A stretch of DNA of 64,000 nt from JACVRW01 sp963716215. Lineage in GTDB: Bacteria > Actinomycetota > Thermoleophilia > Solirubrobacterales > Thermoleophilaceae. Where the stretch lies: NCBI GenBank assembly GCA_963716215.1, contig OY970298.1:1364001-1428000 (forward strand), read 5' to 3'. Each line of letters opens with the position of its first letter. Within the stretch, counting starts at the first letter, position 1. The position numbers and the translations under genes were made by a program. The notes beneath the pieces are model-generated. The model was given only the letters and a program-made list of their open reading frames with translations, did no database searches and was not told the origin of the DNA. Below are positions 40,381 through 48,826 of the stretch, piece by piece.

Positions 40381-41280
40381 CTAGGCGGCGGCTTGGAGCT
40401 GCGTCTCGAGCCGCTGCAGGCGCTCGATCCGCTTCTCCATCGGCGGGTGCGTCGAGAACAGCGTCTGCACGGCGCCCCGGACGCTCGTGGGCACGATGAA
40501 GAAGGCGTTCATCCGCTCGGCCTGGCGCAGGTCCTGGGTGGGAACCCGCTGCATCGCGTCCGAGATCTTCACGAGCGCGGAGGAGAGCGCGCTGGGGCGG
40601 CCGGTGACGATCGCGGCGCCGCGGTCGGCCGCGAACTCGCGGTAGCGCGAGAGCGCGAGCATCAGGAAGAACGAGACCACGTAGACGACGAACGAGACGA
40701 GCAGGACGACCAGGATGCTCGGATTGTCGTCGTCGTCCCCGCCGCCGAAGAAGAACCCGAACTGCATGATCATCGCGGCGATCGAGGCGAAGAAGCTGGC
40801 GATGGTCATGATCAGCACGTCGCGGTGCTTCACGTGCGCCAGCTCGTGCGCCATGACGCCCTCGAGCTCGCTGGGGGAGAGCACCGACATGATCCCGGTG
40901 GTCGCGCACACGGTGGCGCTCTTCTGGGAGCGCCCGCACGCGAACGCGTTCGGAACGTGGCTATCGGCGACCGCGATGCGCGGCTTGGGCAGGTCGGCCT
41001 GGATGCAGAGCCGCTCGATCATCGCGTGCAGCCCGGGCGCCTCCTGCGGGGAGACCTCCTTGGCGCCCATGGCGGACAACGCGAGCTTGTCCGAGAAGAA
41101 CAGCTGGGCGAAGCTGAGCCCGCCGATGATCACGACCATCAGCACGATGCCGGTGCCGGCCGCCAGCAGCGCGCCCACGAGCACGACGTAGAGCAGCCCG
41201 AGCAAGAACATCGTGAGCAGCATCCGGACCTGCAGGCCCCGATCTCTCGGGAAGATGGCTCGTGCCGACCGTGCTTCCAT
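40381..41280 (-). CDS. htpX: HtpX-like M48 membrane metalloprotease
   Basis: 299 aa from ATG 41280 (41289 also possible). Two N-terminal membrane helices (MLLTMFLLGLLYVVLVGALLAAGTGIVLMVVIIGGLSF), then HVPNAFACGRSQKSATVCATTGIMSVLSPSELEGVMAHELAHVKHRDVLIMTIA with the zinc HELAH, two more helices around a loop with GGGDDDDNPS, and the third ligand in YREFAADRGA. It degrades damaged membrane proteins. pspAB follows 101 nt downstream. Confidence 0.93.
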   Translation of the reverse strand: MEARSARAIFPRDRGLQVRMLLTMFLLGLLYVVLVGALLAAGTGIVLMVVIIGGLSFAQLFFSDKLALSAMGAKEVSPQEAPGLHAMIERLCIQADLPKPRIAVADSHVPNAFACGRSQKSATVCATTGIMSVLSPSELEGVMAHELAHVKHRDVLIMTIASFFASIAAMIMQFGFFFGGGDDDDNPSILVVLLVSFVVYVVSFFLMLALSRYREFAADRGAAIVTGRPSALSSALVKISDAMQRVPTQDLRQAERMNAFFIVPTSVRGAVQTLFSTHPPMEKRIERLQRLETQLQAAA

Positions 41281-41361
41281 GCCCCTCATAGTAGTGAGCG
41301 CGAGCGTGCATACCGGCTTGCAGAAGGGGGAAATGCGGCGCGGAGGCCGACGGGCTCGTGC

Positions 41362-41367
41362 TAGAGT
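41362..41367 (+). promoter_or_regulatory. Candidate -10 for the riboswitch transcript
   Basis: TAGAGT ends 6 nt before the first paired base of the riboswitch (41374), the right spacing for a transcription start there. No clear -35. Confidence 0.4.
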
Positions 41368-41373
41368 GCCCGC

Positions 41374-41523
41374 GTCCCGAGCGCTGAATTTCCCTGCATA
41401 GATCGGGGAAACCGGGGGACCCGGGGGTCCGATTTGGGCCGGGGGCGAGTGGCCGCCTTGAGCGTGGCCTAGCGGCATCAGCCGCGAGCCCGACAGCTAA
41501 CCCCGTAAGCGCACTAGCGGGAC
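41374..41523 (+). ncRNA. ydaO-type c-di-AMP riboswitch leader
   Basis: A 150-nt leader ending 10 nt before the M23 peptidase ATG. Outer helix: GTCCC (41374-41378) pairs with GGGAC (41519-41523), and GCGCT (41381-41385) with AGCGC (41508-41512). Inside are the ydaO hallmarks: GCTGAAT near the 5' side, GGGGAAACCGGGGGACC, GGGGGCGAG, and CCCGACAGCTAACCCCGTAAGCG near the 3' side (split here as 41489-41499 and 41500-41511). These elements in actinobacteria precede Rpf, M23 and NlpC/P60 cell-wall hydrolases; c-di-AMP binding lowers expression. Recognition is from memory of the consensus, not a covariance search. Confidence 0.82.
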
Positions 41524-41533
41524 ACGACGAACT

Positions 41534-42697
41534 ATGAAGAAGAGCTTTTGGCTCCCAATCGCCCTGGGCCTGTCCGCCTATCTCGTGCTCCCGCTCCCGG
41601 GGCTTTCGGCGCCGCTGTCCGATCGCATCGACCAGAAGCAGGACCAGATCGCGGAAACGGAGCAGAAGGAAGGCGTGCTGACCACGACCATCCAGAGCTT
41701 CGGCAACCGCATCGACAGCCTCCAGGGTGAGATCGAGGCGACCCAGCAGCGCCTCGACCGCGCGCAGTCGAGCCTCGAGCGCCAGAAGGACGAGCTGCTC
41801 GAGGTGCGCGACCGACTCGAGGTCGCCCGCGACCGGCTCGAGCGCCTGCGCGCCGAGCTGATCACTGCCCGGCGCCTGCTTGCGGCGCGCCTGGTCGAGA
41901 TCTACAAGGCCGATACGCCCGATGCCCTGACCGTGGTGCTGGAGGCCGACGGCTTCGCAGACCTGCTGGAGCGCACCGAGTTCCTCGAACGCATCTCCGA
42001 CCAGGATCGAGAGATCACCGACCGCGTGCGTGGCCTGCGCGACCAGGCCGAGGACCAGGCCGTCGAGCTCGCGAAGCTCGAGGAGCGCGAGCAGCTCGCC
42101 GCGGAGCGCATCCTGCGCGAGCGCGACCAGATCGCGGTCGCGCAGAACCAGCTGCTCTCATCGCGCGACCAGCTGGCGTCGGCGCGCGCGGACCGGCGCT
42201 CGACGCTCGCCAGCGTCCGCGAGCAGCGGGGCGTGCTGGAGAGCGATCTGGCTTCGCTCCAGGCCGAGCAGGCCCGCGTCGCCTCAGCACTCACCGGCGC
42301 GCCAGCCCCCGGCCCGGTCCAGCAGGGCTCGGGTCAGCTGATCTGGCCGCTCAGCGGCCCTGTCACCGGCGCGTTCGGCGAGGCGCGACCAGGCCACATG
42401 CACGCGGGCATCGACATCGCCATCCCCGAGGGCACGCCGATCAGGGCCGCCGACGGCGGCCGCGTGGCGATCGCGGGGTGGACCGGCGGCTACGGCAACT
42501 ACACCTGCATCCAGCACACCGGCAGCCTGTCCACGTGCTACGCCCACCAGTCCAGCTTCGCGGTCTCGGTGGGCCAGACGGTCACCCAGGGACAGGTGAT
42601 CGGCTCCAGCGGCAACACGGGCAACTCCACGGGCCCGCACCTGCACTTCGAGACGCGCATCAACGGGTCGCCGGTCGACCCGATGGGCTACCTCTAG
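41534..42697 (+). CDS. Secreted M23 peptidoglycan endopeptidase with N-terminal coiled coil
   Basis: 387 aa. Signal peptide (KKSFWLPIALGLSAYLVLPLPGLSA), then coiled coil from about residue 30 to 255 (EnvC/RipC-like, rich in Glu, Arg, Gln), then the LytM domain: MHAGIDIAIPEGTPIRAADGGRVAIAG (His and Asp zinc ligands), YAHQSSFAVSVGQTVTQGQVIGSSGNTGNSTGPHLHFE (HxH). It cuts peptide cross-bridges. Controlled by the c-di-AMP riboswitch upstream, linking wall hydrolysis to c-di-AMP. Confidence 0.94.
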   Translation: MKKSFWLPIALGLSAYLVLPLPGLSAPLSDRIDQKQDQIAETEQKEGVLTTTIQSFGNRIDSLQGEIEATQQRLDRAQSSLERQKDELLEVRDRLEVARDRLERLRAELITARRLLAARLVEIYKADTPDALTVVLEADGFADLLERTEFLERISDQDREITDRVRGLRDQAEDQAVELAKLEEREQLAAERILRERDQIAVAQNQLLSSRDQLASARADRRSTLASVREQRGVLESDLASLQAEQARVASALTGAPAPGPVQQGSGQLIWPLSGPVTGAFGEARPGHMHAGIDIAIPEGTPIRAADGGRVAIAGWTGGYGNYTCIQHTGSLSTCYAHQSSFAVSVGQTVTQGQVIGSSGNTGNSTGPHLHFETRINGSPVDPMGYL

Positions 42698-42701
42698 CGC
42701 C

Positions 42702-43865
42702 GTGAGGCGCATGCTCGCCGCGACAGCGGTGATGCTCGCGGCCGCCACCGCGGTCGGCCTGGCCGTCCTCTGGCCGGGCGACACCGAGCCGCGCATCCGG
42801 GGCAGCCTCGCGGTCGACTCCGAGAAGGCCGAGGTGACGGAGGTGCGGGAGACGCTCTGCCCCGGCCTCGGCAACCAGAGCTGCCAGCTGGCCACGGCGC
42901 GCTTGACCAGCGGATCCGATGCGGGTGAGCTGATCCAGCTGCAGCTGAGCGCGGTCCAGGGGTTCGATCCCGATCTCGACCCCGGCGACGACATTCGCGT
43001 CACGCCGGCCCCCGAACCCCCGGCTGGGCAGGAGGCGGTGGCGGGCCCCGCGTGGGCCTTCTACGACTTCCAGCGTGGCCGCCCGATGCTGGTGCTGGCG
43101 CTCGTGTTCGCCGCGATCGTGCTCGCGTTCGGCCGCCTGCGCGGCGCCCTGTCGCTGGCCGGGCTCGCCTTCAGCCTCGCGCTGGTGCTGCTGTTCGTGG
43201 TGCCGGCGATCCTGGACGGCGAGCCGGCCCTGGCGGTCGCCGTCGTCGGCGGCCTGGCCGTGGCGCTGGTCACGATCCCGCTCGCCCACGGCATCGGCCC
43301 GAAGAGCCTGGCGGCCGTGCTGGGCACCGCGGTCAGCCTGCTGCTGACGGCGTTACTCGCCCTGATCTTCACGAAGGCGACCCACCTCACCGGGCTGTCG
43401 AGCGAGGAGGGCGCGTTCCTCCAGCTGGCCGGCGCCGACCTGTCGCTCGAGGGCCTCCTGCTGGCCGGCATGGTGATCGGCGCGTTGGGCGTGCTGGACG
43501 ACGTGACGGTCAGCCAGGCGTCGACCGTGCTCGCGCTGCGCTCCGCGAACGCCGACTTGCGCTTCCGACAGCTGTTCGGCACCGCGATGCGGGTCGGGCG
43601 CGACCACGTCAGCGCGACCGTGAACACGCTCGTGCTCGCCTACGTCGGCGCCTCGCTGCCGCTGCTGCTGATCTTCAGCGCTACAGACCTGAGCGTGGGC
43701 GAAGCCCTCTCGACCGAGCTCGTGGCGAAGGAGGTGGTGGCGACGCTCGTCGGGTCGATCGGGCTGATCGCCGCCGTGCCGCTCACGACCGCGCTGGCGG
43801 CCGTGCTCGCGCTCGATGAGGACCCGGAGGCGCTAGCCGGGCTCGACCACGGCCACGCCCACTAG
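42702..43865 (+). CDS. YibE/F family membrane protein
   Basis: 387 aa from GTG 42702, four bases after the peptidase stop. A signal-like helix, then an extracytoplasmic OB-like region (GDTEPRIRGSLAVDSEKAEVTEVRETLC ... LDPGDDIRVTPAP), then about seven membrane helices. GMVIGALGVLDDVTVSQASTVLALR and AMRVGRDHVSATVNTLVLAYVGASLPLLLIF are YibE/F signatures. The C-terminus DHGHAH is His-rich. Function of the family is poorly known. Converges with the subtilase gene by 4 bp. Confidence 0.88.
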   Translation: MRRMLAATAVMLAAATAVGLAVLWPGDTEPRIRGSLAVDSEKAEVTEVRETLCPGLGNQSCQLATARLTSGSDAGELIQLQLSAVQGFDPDLDPGDDIRVTPAPEPPAGQEAVAGPAWAFYDFQRGRPMLVLALVFAAIVLAFGRLRGALSLAGLAFSLALVLLFVVPAILDGEPALAVAVVGGLAVALVTIPLAHGIGPKSLAAVLGTAVSLLLTALLALIFTKATHLTGLSSEEGAFLQLAGADLSLEGLLLAGMVIGALGVLDDVTVSQASTVLALRSANADLRFRQLFGTAMRVGRDHVSATVNTLVLAYVGASLPLLLIFSATDLSVGEALSTELVAKEVVATLVGSIGLIAAVPLTTALAAVLALDEDPEALAGLDHGHAH

Positions 43866-45601
43866 CGCTTGAAGCGCCCCAGCCGCTTGACGCTGCAGTT
43901 CCCGTTGCCGTCGCACGCCGAGCCCACCACCACGTTGGTCCGTGTGCCGCGCAGTCGCACGGCCTTGCGGAACCCGTGCCGGCGGCGGCTCACGACGGCC
44001 TTGAAGTCCTGCCCGCCATCGCGCGACACGAACAGCCCGTAGGTCACGTGCCCGGCCAGCTCCCGGCCGCGCTCGCTGCGGTCCTTCACCGTCGCCAGCC
44101 GGACGCGGACGCGGCCGTCGGTCCGCTTCGCCTTGCCCTTCGCGGGCGGCGGGGTCACGTCGTACGAGCGGGCGAGGGCGGCTGCGGCCCTGCCGTCGAC
44201 GATGCCCGTGCCGGTGTACTCGTTCCACCCGCTGCCGACGGTCTGGCGCGCCGAGCGCATGAGCACCTCCGCGACCTGCTCCGAGGCCAGCCGCGGCTCG
44301 ACCTGCCAGGTGAGCGCGGCGATTCCGGCGACGATCGGAGAGGAGAAGCTGGTGCCCTGGCCGTAGGCGAACCGGGCCCCGCCCTGCGGCACGATCCGCG
44401 ACGGGCACATGCCTGGCGCGGCGACATCCCAGTCGGGGGCGAGCACGGCGGGGATGGTCGACAGCACGCCGTCGCACCCCGGGCCCGCCCCCGGAGCGGC
44501 GATGCTGACGAACTGGTTGTGCGTGGAGAACGGCGCCGGCTGGCCGTCGGGCTGGGTCGCCGCCACCGAGAGGCCGATCCCGGTCGCGCCGCGCCGGCCG
44601 CCGAGGACGGCCGCGGGGAACTGGGGCGCGTTGTCCCCCTGCGCCGTGTTGCCGGCGGCGGCGACCGGCAGCACGTCGTTGAGGAACGCCACCGCCAGCG
44701 CCCTCGCCAGCGTCGCGGTGCCGGGGTTCTGGCTCCCGGCGAGGCTCATGTTGATGATGTCCGCGCCGTGGCGGATCGAGTAGTCGATCCCGCGCAACAG
44801 CTCGCGGATCGTGAAGTCGCCGTCCGTCGAGCCGCGGATGGCCAGCACCTTCGTGTTGCCCGCCACGCCCTTGCCCCCGATGCCGTTGCCGTCGATCGCG
44901 GCGATCAGCCCGATCACGAACGTGCCGTGCCCGACCGTGTCCGTCACGTCGCTGGTCCTGGTCGAGGTGTCGTAGGTGCGGGCGATGCGCCCGGGGAACT
45001 CAGGATGGTTCACGTCCAGGCCGGTGTCCATCACCGCGATCGACCGGCGCGAGCCGCCGCCGGCGGCCAGCAGCGCGTCGGCCGCCCGGACGTCGTCGTA
45101 GGCCCAGGTGTACTTGATGCCCGTCACCGGGTCGACCACGTCGAGCGGGTCGGCCGCCGTGCGCAGCTTCGCGTCGCGCTCGACGTACGCCACGCGCGGG
45201 TCGTTGCCGAGCGCGCGAGCGAGCGCGGCCCCGTCGGGCGCCGTTGCCGCGAGCACGCCGATCGGGGCGAACGCCTCCGGCTCGGCGCCGAGGCGGGTGA
45301 GCACGCGCGCGACCGCGGGCAGATCGGCGTGCGAGCGCACGCCCACAAGCACGCGGACCGGGCCACGCGCTGCGGCGATCCGCCCAAGCGTTCCGCCTGA
45401 CGCGACCGACGCCGACACCCCACCGGCGCCCGTCAGCGGGAGCGACGCCACGCCGCCGGCCGAGGCGGACGCGGATCCGAGCCGGAGCGCCTCGCGCAGC
45501 GCCTGGCGCTCCGACAAGGCCGGAGAGGCACGCGCGGGGGCAGCCAGGACCGACGCCGCGCAGAGAAAGGTCGCGAGCACGGCTCTCCGCATCCGAGCCA
45601 T
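43862..45601 (-). CDS. Secreted subtilisin-like serine protease (S8)
   Basis: 579 aa. Signal peptide (RRAVLATFLCAASVLAAPARA), an N-terminal region that includes a probable I9-like prodomain (VLVGVRSHADLPAVARVLTRLGAEPEAFAPIGVLAATAPDGAALARALGNDPRVAYVERDAKLR), then the catalytic domain: SIAVMDTGLDVNHPEFPG (Asp), TVGHGTFVIGLIAAIDG (His), AAAGNTAQ (oxyanion Asn) and YGQGTSFSSPIVAGIAAL (Ser). A beta-rich tail after residue 485 is extra. Exported protease, target unknown. Confidence 0.93.
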   Translation of the reverse strand: MARMRRAVLATFLCAASVLAAPARASPALSERQALREALRLGSASASAGGVASLPLTGAGGVSASVASGGTLGRIAAARGPVRVLVGVRSHADLPAVARVLTRLGAEPEAFAPIGVLAATAPDGAALARALGNDPRVAYVERDAKLRTAADPLDVVDPVTGIKYTWAYDDVRAADALLAAGGGSRRSIAVMDTGLDVNHPEFPGRIARTYDTSTRTSDVTDTVGHGTFVIGLIAAIDGNGIGGKGVAGNTKVLAIRGSTDGDFTIRELLRGIDYSIRHGADIINMSLAGSQNPGTATLARALAVAFLNDVLPVAAAGNTAQGDNAPQFPAAVLGGRRGATGIGLSVAATQPDGQPAPFSTHNQFVSIAAPGAGPGCDGVLSTIPAVLAPDWDVAAPGMCPSRIVPQGGARFAYGQGTSFSSPIVAGIAALTWQVEPRLASEQVAEVLMRSARQTVGSGWNEYTGTGIVDGRAAAALARSYDVTPPPAKGKAKRTDGRVRVRLATVKDRSERGRELAGHVTYGLFVSRDGGQDFKAVVSRRRHGFRKAVRLRGTRTNVVVGSACDGNGNCSVKRLGRFKR

Positions 45602-45625
45602 CGTACTTGGCTAGCCTGCGCACCG

Positions 45626-46378
45626 ATGCAGCCGGAAATCCACCTCGGGCCGCTCGATCTGCAGACGTTCGGCATCTGCTTCGCGTTCGCGTTCCTGGCC
45701 TCCGGAGCGCTGTTCGCACGCCGCCTGCGCGAGCTCGGCAAGCCGCCCGACTGGACCTACGAGGCGATCTTCGCGGCGCTGATCGGCGGCGTCGTCGGGT
45801 CGCGCCTGGACTACATCATCCAGAACTGGGACAAGGTCTCCGGCGACCTCACCGGCAACATCCTCTCGGGCTCCGGGCTGGTCTTCTTCGGGGGCCTCAT
45901 CGGCGGTGCGATCGGGGTCATGCTCTGGGCGCGCTGGCGCGGCTTCCTCGGCTGGGAGCTGCTCGACTCGGCCGCCGCTCCGATTGCGATCGGCTACACG
46001 GTCGGGCGCATCGGCTGCCAGGTCTCCGGCGACGGCGACTACGGCGAGCCGTCGGACCTGCCGTGGGCGATGGCGTACCCCGACGGGACCGTCCCCACCA
46101 CCGAAGAGGTTCATCCCACGCCGATCTACGAGACGCTCACCATGGGCCTCGTGACGCTGCTGTTGTGGCACCTGCGCGACCGGCTCGCGCCGGGAGTCCT
46201 GTTCGGGCTCTACCTGATGCTGGCCGGGCTGGAGCGCTTCCTGGTCGAGTTCATCCGTCGCAACGACACCGTGGTGGCGGGCCTGACCGTGCCGCAGCTG
46301 TTCAGCCTCGCGATGCTCGCCGGCGGTACCGCCCTCGTGCTCGCCCGCAGGCACGCGGTGCGGCCCGCGACGGCCTAG
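45626..46378 (+). CDS. lgt: Prolipoprotein diacylglyceryl transferase (Lgt-like)
   Basis: 250 aa, about seven membrane helices. GSGLVFFGGLIGGAIGVMLWARWRG and the signature IGYTVGRIGCQVSGDGDYGEPSDLPWAMAYPDG, HPTPIYETL and LERFLVEFIRRND are Lgt motifs; the usual GRxGNFxNxExxG is the GRIGCxxxGDGDYG variant. It adds diacylglyceryl to lipobox Cys of the lipoproteins seen here (for example 30936-32105 and 35477-35944). ATG 45626 has TAGCCT 8 nt upstream. Converges with the ABC permease by 4 bp. Confidence 0.88.
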   Translation: MQPEIHLGPLDLQTFGICFAFAFLASGALFARRLRELGKPPDWTYEAIFAALIGGVVGSRLDYIIQNWDKVSGDLTGNILSGSGLVFFGGLIGGAIGVMLWARWRGFLGWELLDSAAAPIAIGYTVGRIGCQVSGDGDYGEPSDLPWAMAYPDGTVPTTEEVHPTPIYETLTMGLVTLLLWHLRDRLAPGVLFGLYLMLAGLERFLVEFIRRNDTVVAGLTVPQLFSLAMLAGGTALVLARRHAVRPATA

Positions 46379-47160
46379 GCGCGCCGGACGGGCACGGCCG
46401 CGCCGAGCGCCGCCGCAGCGCACAGCACGAGGGCCACCGAAGCCCCGGCCGCGCTACCGGCCAGCGCCGACAGCTGGATGCCGCCGACCCCGGCGGCCGA
46501 GGCCACGGCGGCGCCGGCGAGCATGGCGGCGCCGGGGGTGTGCACATGGCGTCGGACGGCGACCGCCGGAGCCACCAGCACGGCCAGCACCAGCAGCGCG
46601 CCCAGACCCTGGACCGCGACCGCGATCGCCGCCGCCATCAGACCCAGCAGCGCCAGGCGCACGAGACCCGGCCGCAGGCCGAGCGCGCCGGCCCCGGCGG
46701 GGTCGAACGACGTCGCCGCGAGCGGACGCCGCAGGGCGACGAGCGCCGCCCCGCCGGCCAGCAGCAGGACGGCGGCCGCGGCGAGGTCGCCGTCGGTGGC
46801 CCCGAGGGGATCGCCGAACAGCAGCTCCTCCAGCCGCTGAGGGGAGTCGGGGCTCAGCGCGAGCAGCGAGCCCAGGCCAACCAGGCCGGTCACCGCTACG
46901 GCCGTGCCGGTGTCAGCGCCCACCCGCGGATCGCGCGCGGCGAGCGCGATCAGGGCGGCGGCGACGAGGGCGCCGCCGGCGGCGCCGAGCAGCAGCGGGG
47001 CCCCCGCCAGCGCAGCCAGCACCAGCCCCGGCAGCAGGCCGTGGGAGAGCGACTCGCCGGCGTAGGCGAGGCGCTCGCTCAGCACCCAGAACCCGAGCGC
47101 CCCGCAGAAGCCGCCGGCGAGTACGACCTCGAGCATGGCGCGCAGCTCGATGTCGCTCAT
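46375..47160 (-). CDS. Metal ABC transporter permease (ZnuB/ABC-3 type)
   Basis: 261 aa, mostly hydrophobic, about eight helices. FCGALGFWVLSERLAYAGESLSHGLLPGLVLAALAG is the ABC-3 signature. Short loops and an Ala/Leu/Gly-rich composition. It forms a transporter with the ATPase and the second permease encoded upstream on the same strand; starts in the ATPase stop (ATGA). No substrate-binding protein gene is adjacent. Confidence 0.9.
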   Translation of the reverse strand: MSDIELRAMLEVVLAGGFCGALGFWVLSERLAYAGESLSHGLLPGLVLAALAGAPLLLGAAGGALVAAALIALAARDPRVGADTGTAVAVTGLVGLGSLLALSPDSPQRLEELLFGDPLGATDGDLAAAAVLLLAGGAALVALRRPLAATSFDPAGAGALGLRPGLVRLALLGLMAAAIAVAVQGLGALLVLAVLVAPAVAVRRHVHTPGAAMLAGAAVASAAGVGGIQLSALAGSAAGASVALVLCAAAALGAAVPVRRA

Positions 47161-47918
47161 CGGTCGCCATGGTCGTGGTCGTGGTGCTGGATCGTGACCG
47201 CGCGGGTGCCGCCGGAGTCATCGAGCACGATCAGCTCGCGCCCGTAGGTCGCCTCGATCGCGGCGCGGTCGAGCGTCTCGGCCGGCGTCCCGAACGCGAC
47301 TTGGCGTCCGTTGAGGCAGAGCACGCGATCGAAGTCGCGTGCGCCGTCCACGTCGTGGCTCGACACCAGCAGCGTCCGTCCCTCGGCGCGCAGCTCGGCG
47401 AACACTCCGTCGATCAGCTGCGCGCTCGCCGGATCGACGCCGGCGAGCGGCTCGTCGAGCAGCAGCACGCGGCTGTCCTGCACGAGCGCGCGGGCCAGCA
47501 GGGCGCGCTGGCGCTGGCCGCCGGACAGCTCACCGAAACGCAGGTCGGCCTCGGCCGCCAGCCCCACGCGTTCGAGCGCCCCGCGGGCCGTGGTCCGGTC
47601 GGCCCGGCGCGGGGGCAGCCACCAGCGCCCGTGCGCGAGCGCGCCCATCAGGGCGACGTCGAGCGCGCTCACCGGGAAGTCGAGCCGGGTGCGCTCCGTC
47701 TGCGCGACGTAGGCGGGGCGTCCGCTCACCGCGACCCGCCCGCCGAGCGGGTCGAGCTCGCCGATCAGGGCGCGGAACAGCGTGGTCTTGCCACCGCCGT
47801 TGGGGCCCAGCACGCAGACCGTCTCACCGGGCGCGGCGGCGAAGGACACCGAGTGCAGGACGGGCCGACCGCCGTAGCCGGCCGACAGGTCCTCGACGAG
47901 CACGGCTGCGGCGGTCAC
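47157..47918 (-). CDS. Metal ABC transporter ATPase (ZnuC/MntB type)
   Basis: 253 aa from GTG 47918. Walker A LGPNGGGKTTLFRALIG, signature LSGGQRQRALLARALVQ, Walker B VLLLDEPLAGVD and switch His in LLVSSHDVDGARDF. The C-terminus is His/Asp-rich (IQHHDHDHGDR), a possible metal-sensing or storage tail. Two permeases flank it; start and stop overlap both neighbours (GTGA and ATGA). Confidence 0.93.
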   Translation of the reverse strand: MTAAAVLVEDLSAGYGGRPVLHSVSFAAAPGETVCVLGPNGGGKTTLFRALIGELDPLGGRVAVSGRPAYVAQTERTRLDFPVSALDVALMGALAHGRWWLPPRRADRTTARGALERVGLAAEADLRFGELSGGQRQRALLARALVQDSRVLLLDEPLAGVDPASAQLIDGVFAELRAEGRTLLVSSHDVDGARDFDRVLCLNGRQVAFGTPAETLDRAAIEATYGRELIVLDDSGGTRAVTIQHHDHDHGDR

Positions 47919-48736
47919 GCGGCACGGCCCCCTCGGAGAGCGGTCGCGAGCGCGAGGGCGCCATACGTCAGCGCGCCCAGCACCGCGACCGGGGGGCCGG
48001 GCGGCAAGTCGAGCCAGTACGCCATGTACAGCCCCGCCAGGCCCTGGGCCAGCGCAAACGCGACCGACCAGGCCAGCAGCGACGGGATCGTCCGCGTGAT
48101 CAGCCGCGCGGCGGCGCCCGGCAGCACGTACACGGCCGCCACGAGCAGCGCGCCGACCGCGGGGATCGCGGCCACGGCCGCTACCGCCACCAGGGCCAGC
48201 AGGAGGAAGTCGGCGCGGGCCGCCGGCAGGCCGAGGGCCGGCGCGCCGTCCGGGTCGAACGCGATCGCCGACCAGACCGGCCCGAGCGCCAGTGAGCCGG
48301 CGGCCACGAGCGCCACGGTCGCCGCCGACAGGGCGAGGTCGGCGCCCTCGAGCCCCAGCAACGTCCCGAACAGCAGGCGGTCCACGGCCGCACCCGACTC
48401 GAACACGTCGCTGGCCAGCACGACGCCGACCGCGAGCGCGGCCACCAGCAGCAGGGCGGTTGCCTCGCTCGGCTCGCGCCCCGCCCGCCCGGTGCGCTCC
48501 ACGCCTCCGGCGTAGCCGAGCGCGACCGCGAGCCCGGCCAGCAGGGGGCTGAATCCGGAGGCGTCGGCGACCACCAGCCCCGGGAACGTGGCCGAGCCGA
48601 CCGCGTGGGAGAAGAACGCCAGGCGCCGCAGGACGATCCAAGCGCTCAGCAGGCCGCCTGCGGCAGCGAGCAGCACGACCTCGACGAGCGCTTCGCGGAG
48701 GAAGGGGAAATCCGCGATATCCAGGGGGGAAGGCAT
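47915..48736 (-). CDS. Metal ABC transporter permease (ZnuB/ABC-3 type), first gene of the operon
   Basis: 273 aa, about eight helices. FLREALVEVVLLAAAGGLLSAWIVLRRLAFFSHAVGSATFPGLVVADASG is the ABC-3 entry. GALLVAAVYVLPGAAARLI is conserved across the family. Two permease genes suggest a heterodimeric pore. The Fur/Zur-like box at 48754-48768 ends 18 nt before its ATG, implying repression when zinc (or Fe/Mn) is plentiful. Confidence 0.9.
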   Translation of the reverse strand: MPSPLDIADFPFLREALVEVVLLAAAGGLLSAWIVLRRLAFFSHAVGSATFPGLVVADASGFSPLLAGLAVALGYAGGVERTGRAGREPSEATALLLVAALAVGVVLASDVFESGAAVDRLLFGTLLGLEGADLALSAATVALVAAGSLALGPVWSAIAFDPDGAPALGLPAARADFLLLALVAVAAVAAIPAVGALLVAAVYVLPGAAARLITRTIPSLLAWSVAFALAQGLAGLYMAYWLDLPPGPPVAVLGALTYGALALATALRGGRAA

Positions 48737-48753
48737 CGCCCTGGGAGCCTAAA

Positions 48754-48768
48754 CGAGAATCATTATCA
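48754..48768. promoter_or_regulatory. Fur/Zur-type operator before the metal ABC transporter
   Basis: On the minus strand TGATAATGATTCTCG, matching the 7-1-7 palindrome TGATAATnATTATCA at 13 of 15 positions (one position unspecified). It lies 18 nt before the permease ATG, where a Zur/Fur dimer would block transcription. Confidence 0.7.
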
Positions 48769-48826
48769 GTCGTGCCCAAGTTTTTTCCCAGATTTGTCAC
48801 GCAGACGACCCAAAGGTTCCATAACA

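Noticed and set aside
44000..45400. A 474-codon + strand frame opposite the subtilase
   Set aside because: Antisense to intact S8 catalytic motifs; no recognisable domain.
48780..48787. T-run after the Zur box as a terminator
   Set aside because: No stable stem precedes it, and it lies between two divergent gene starts where no terminator is needed.
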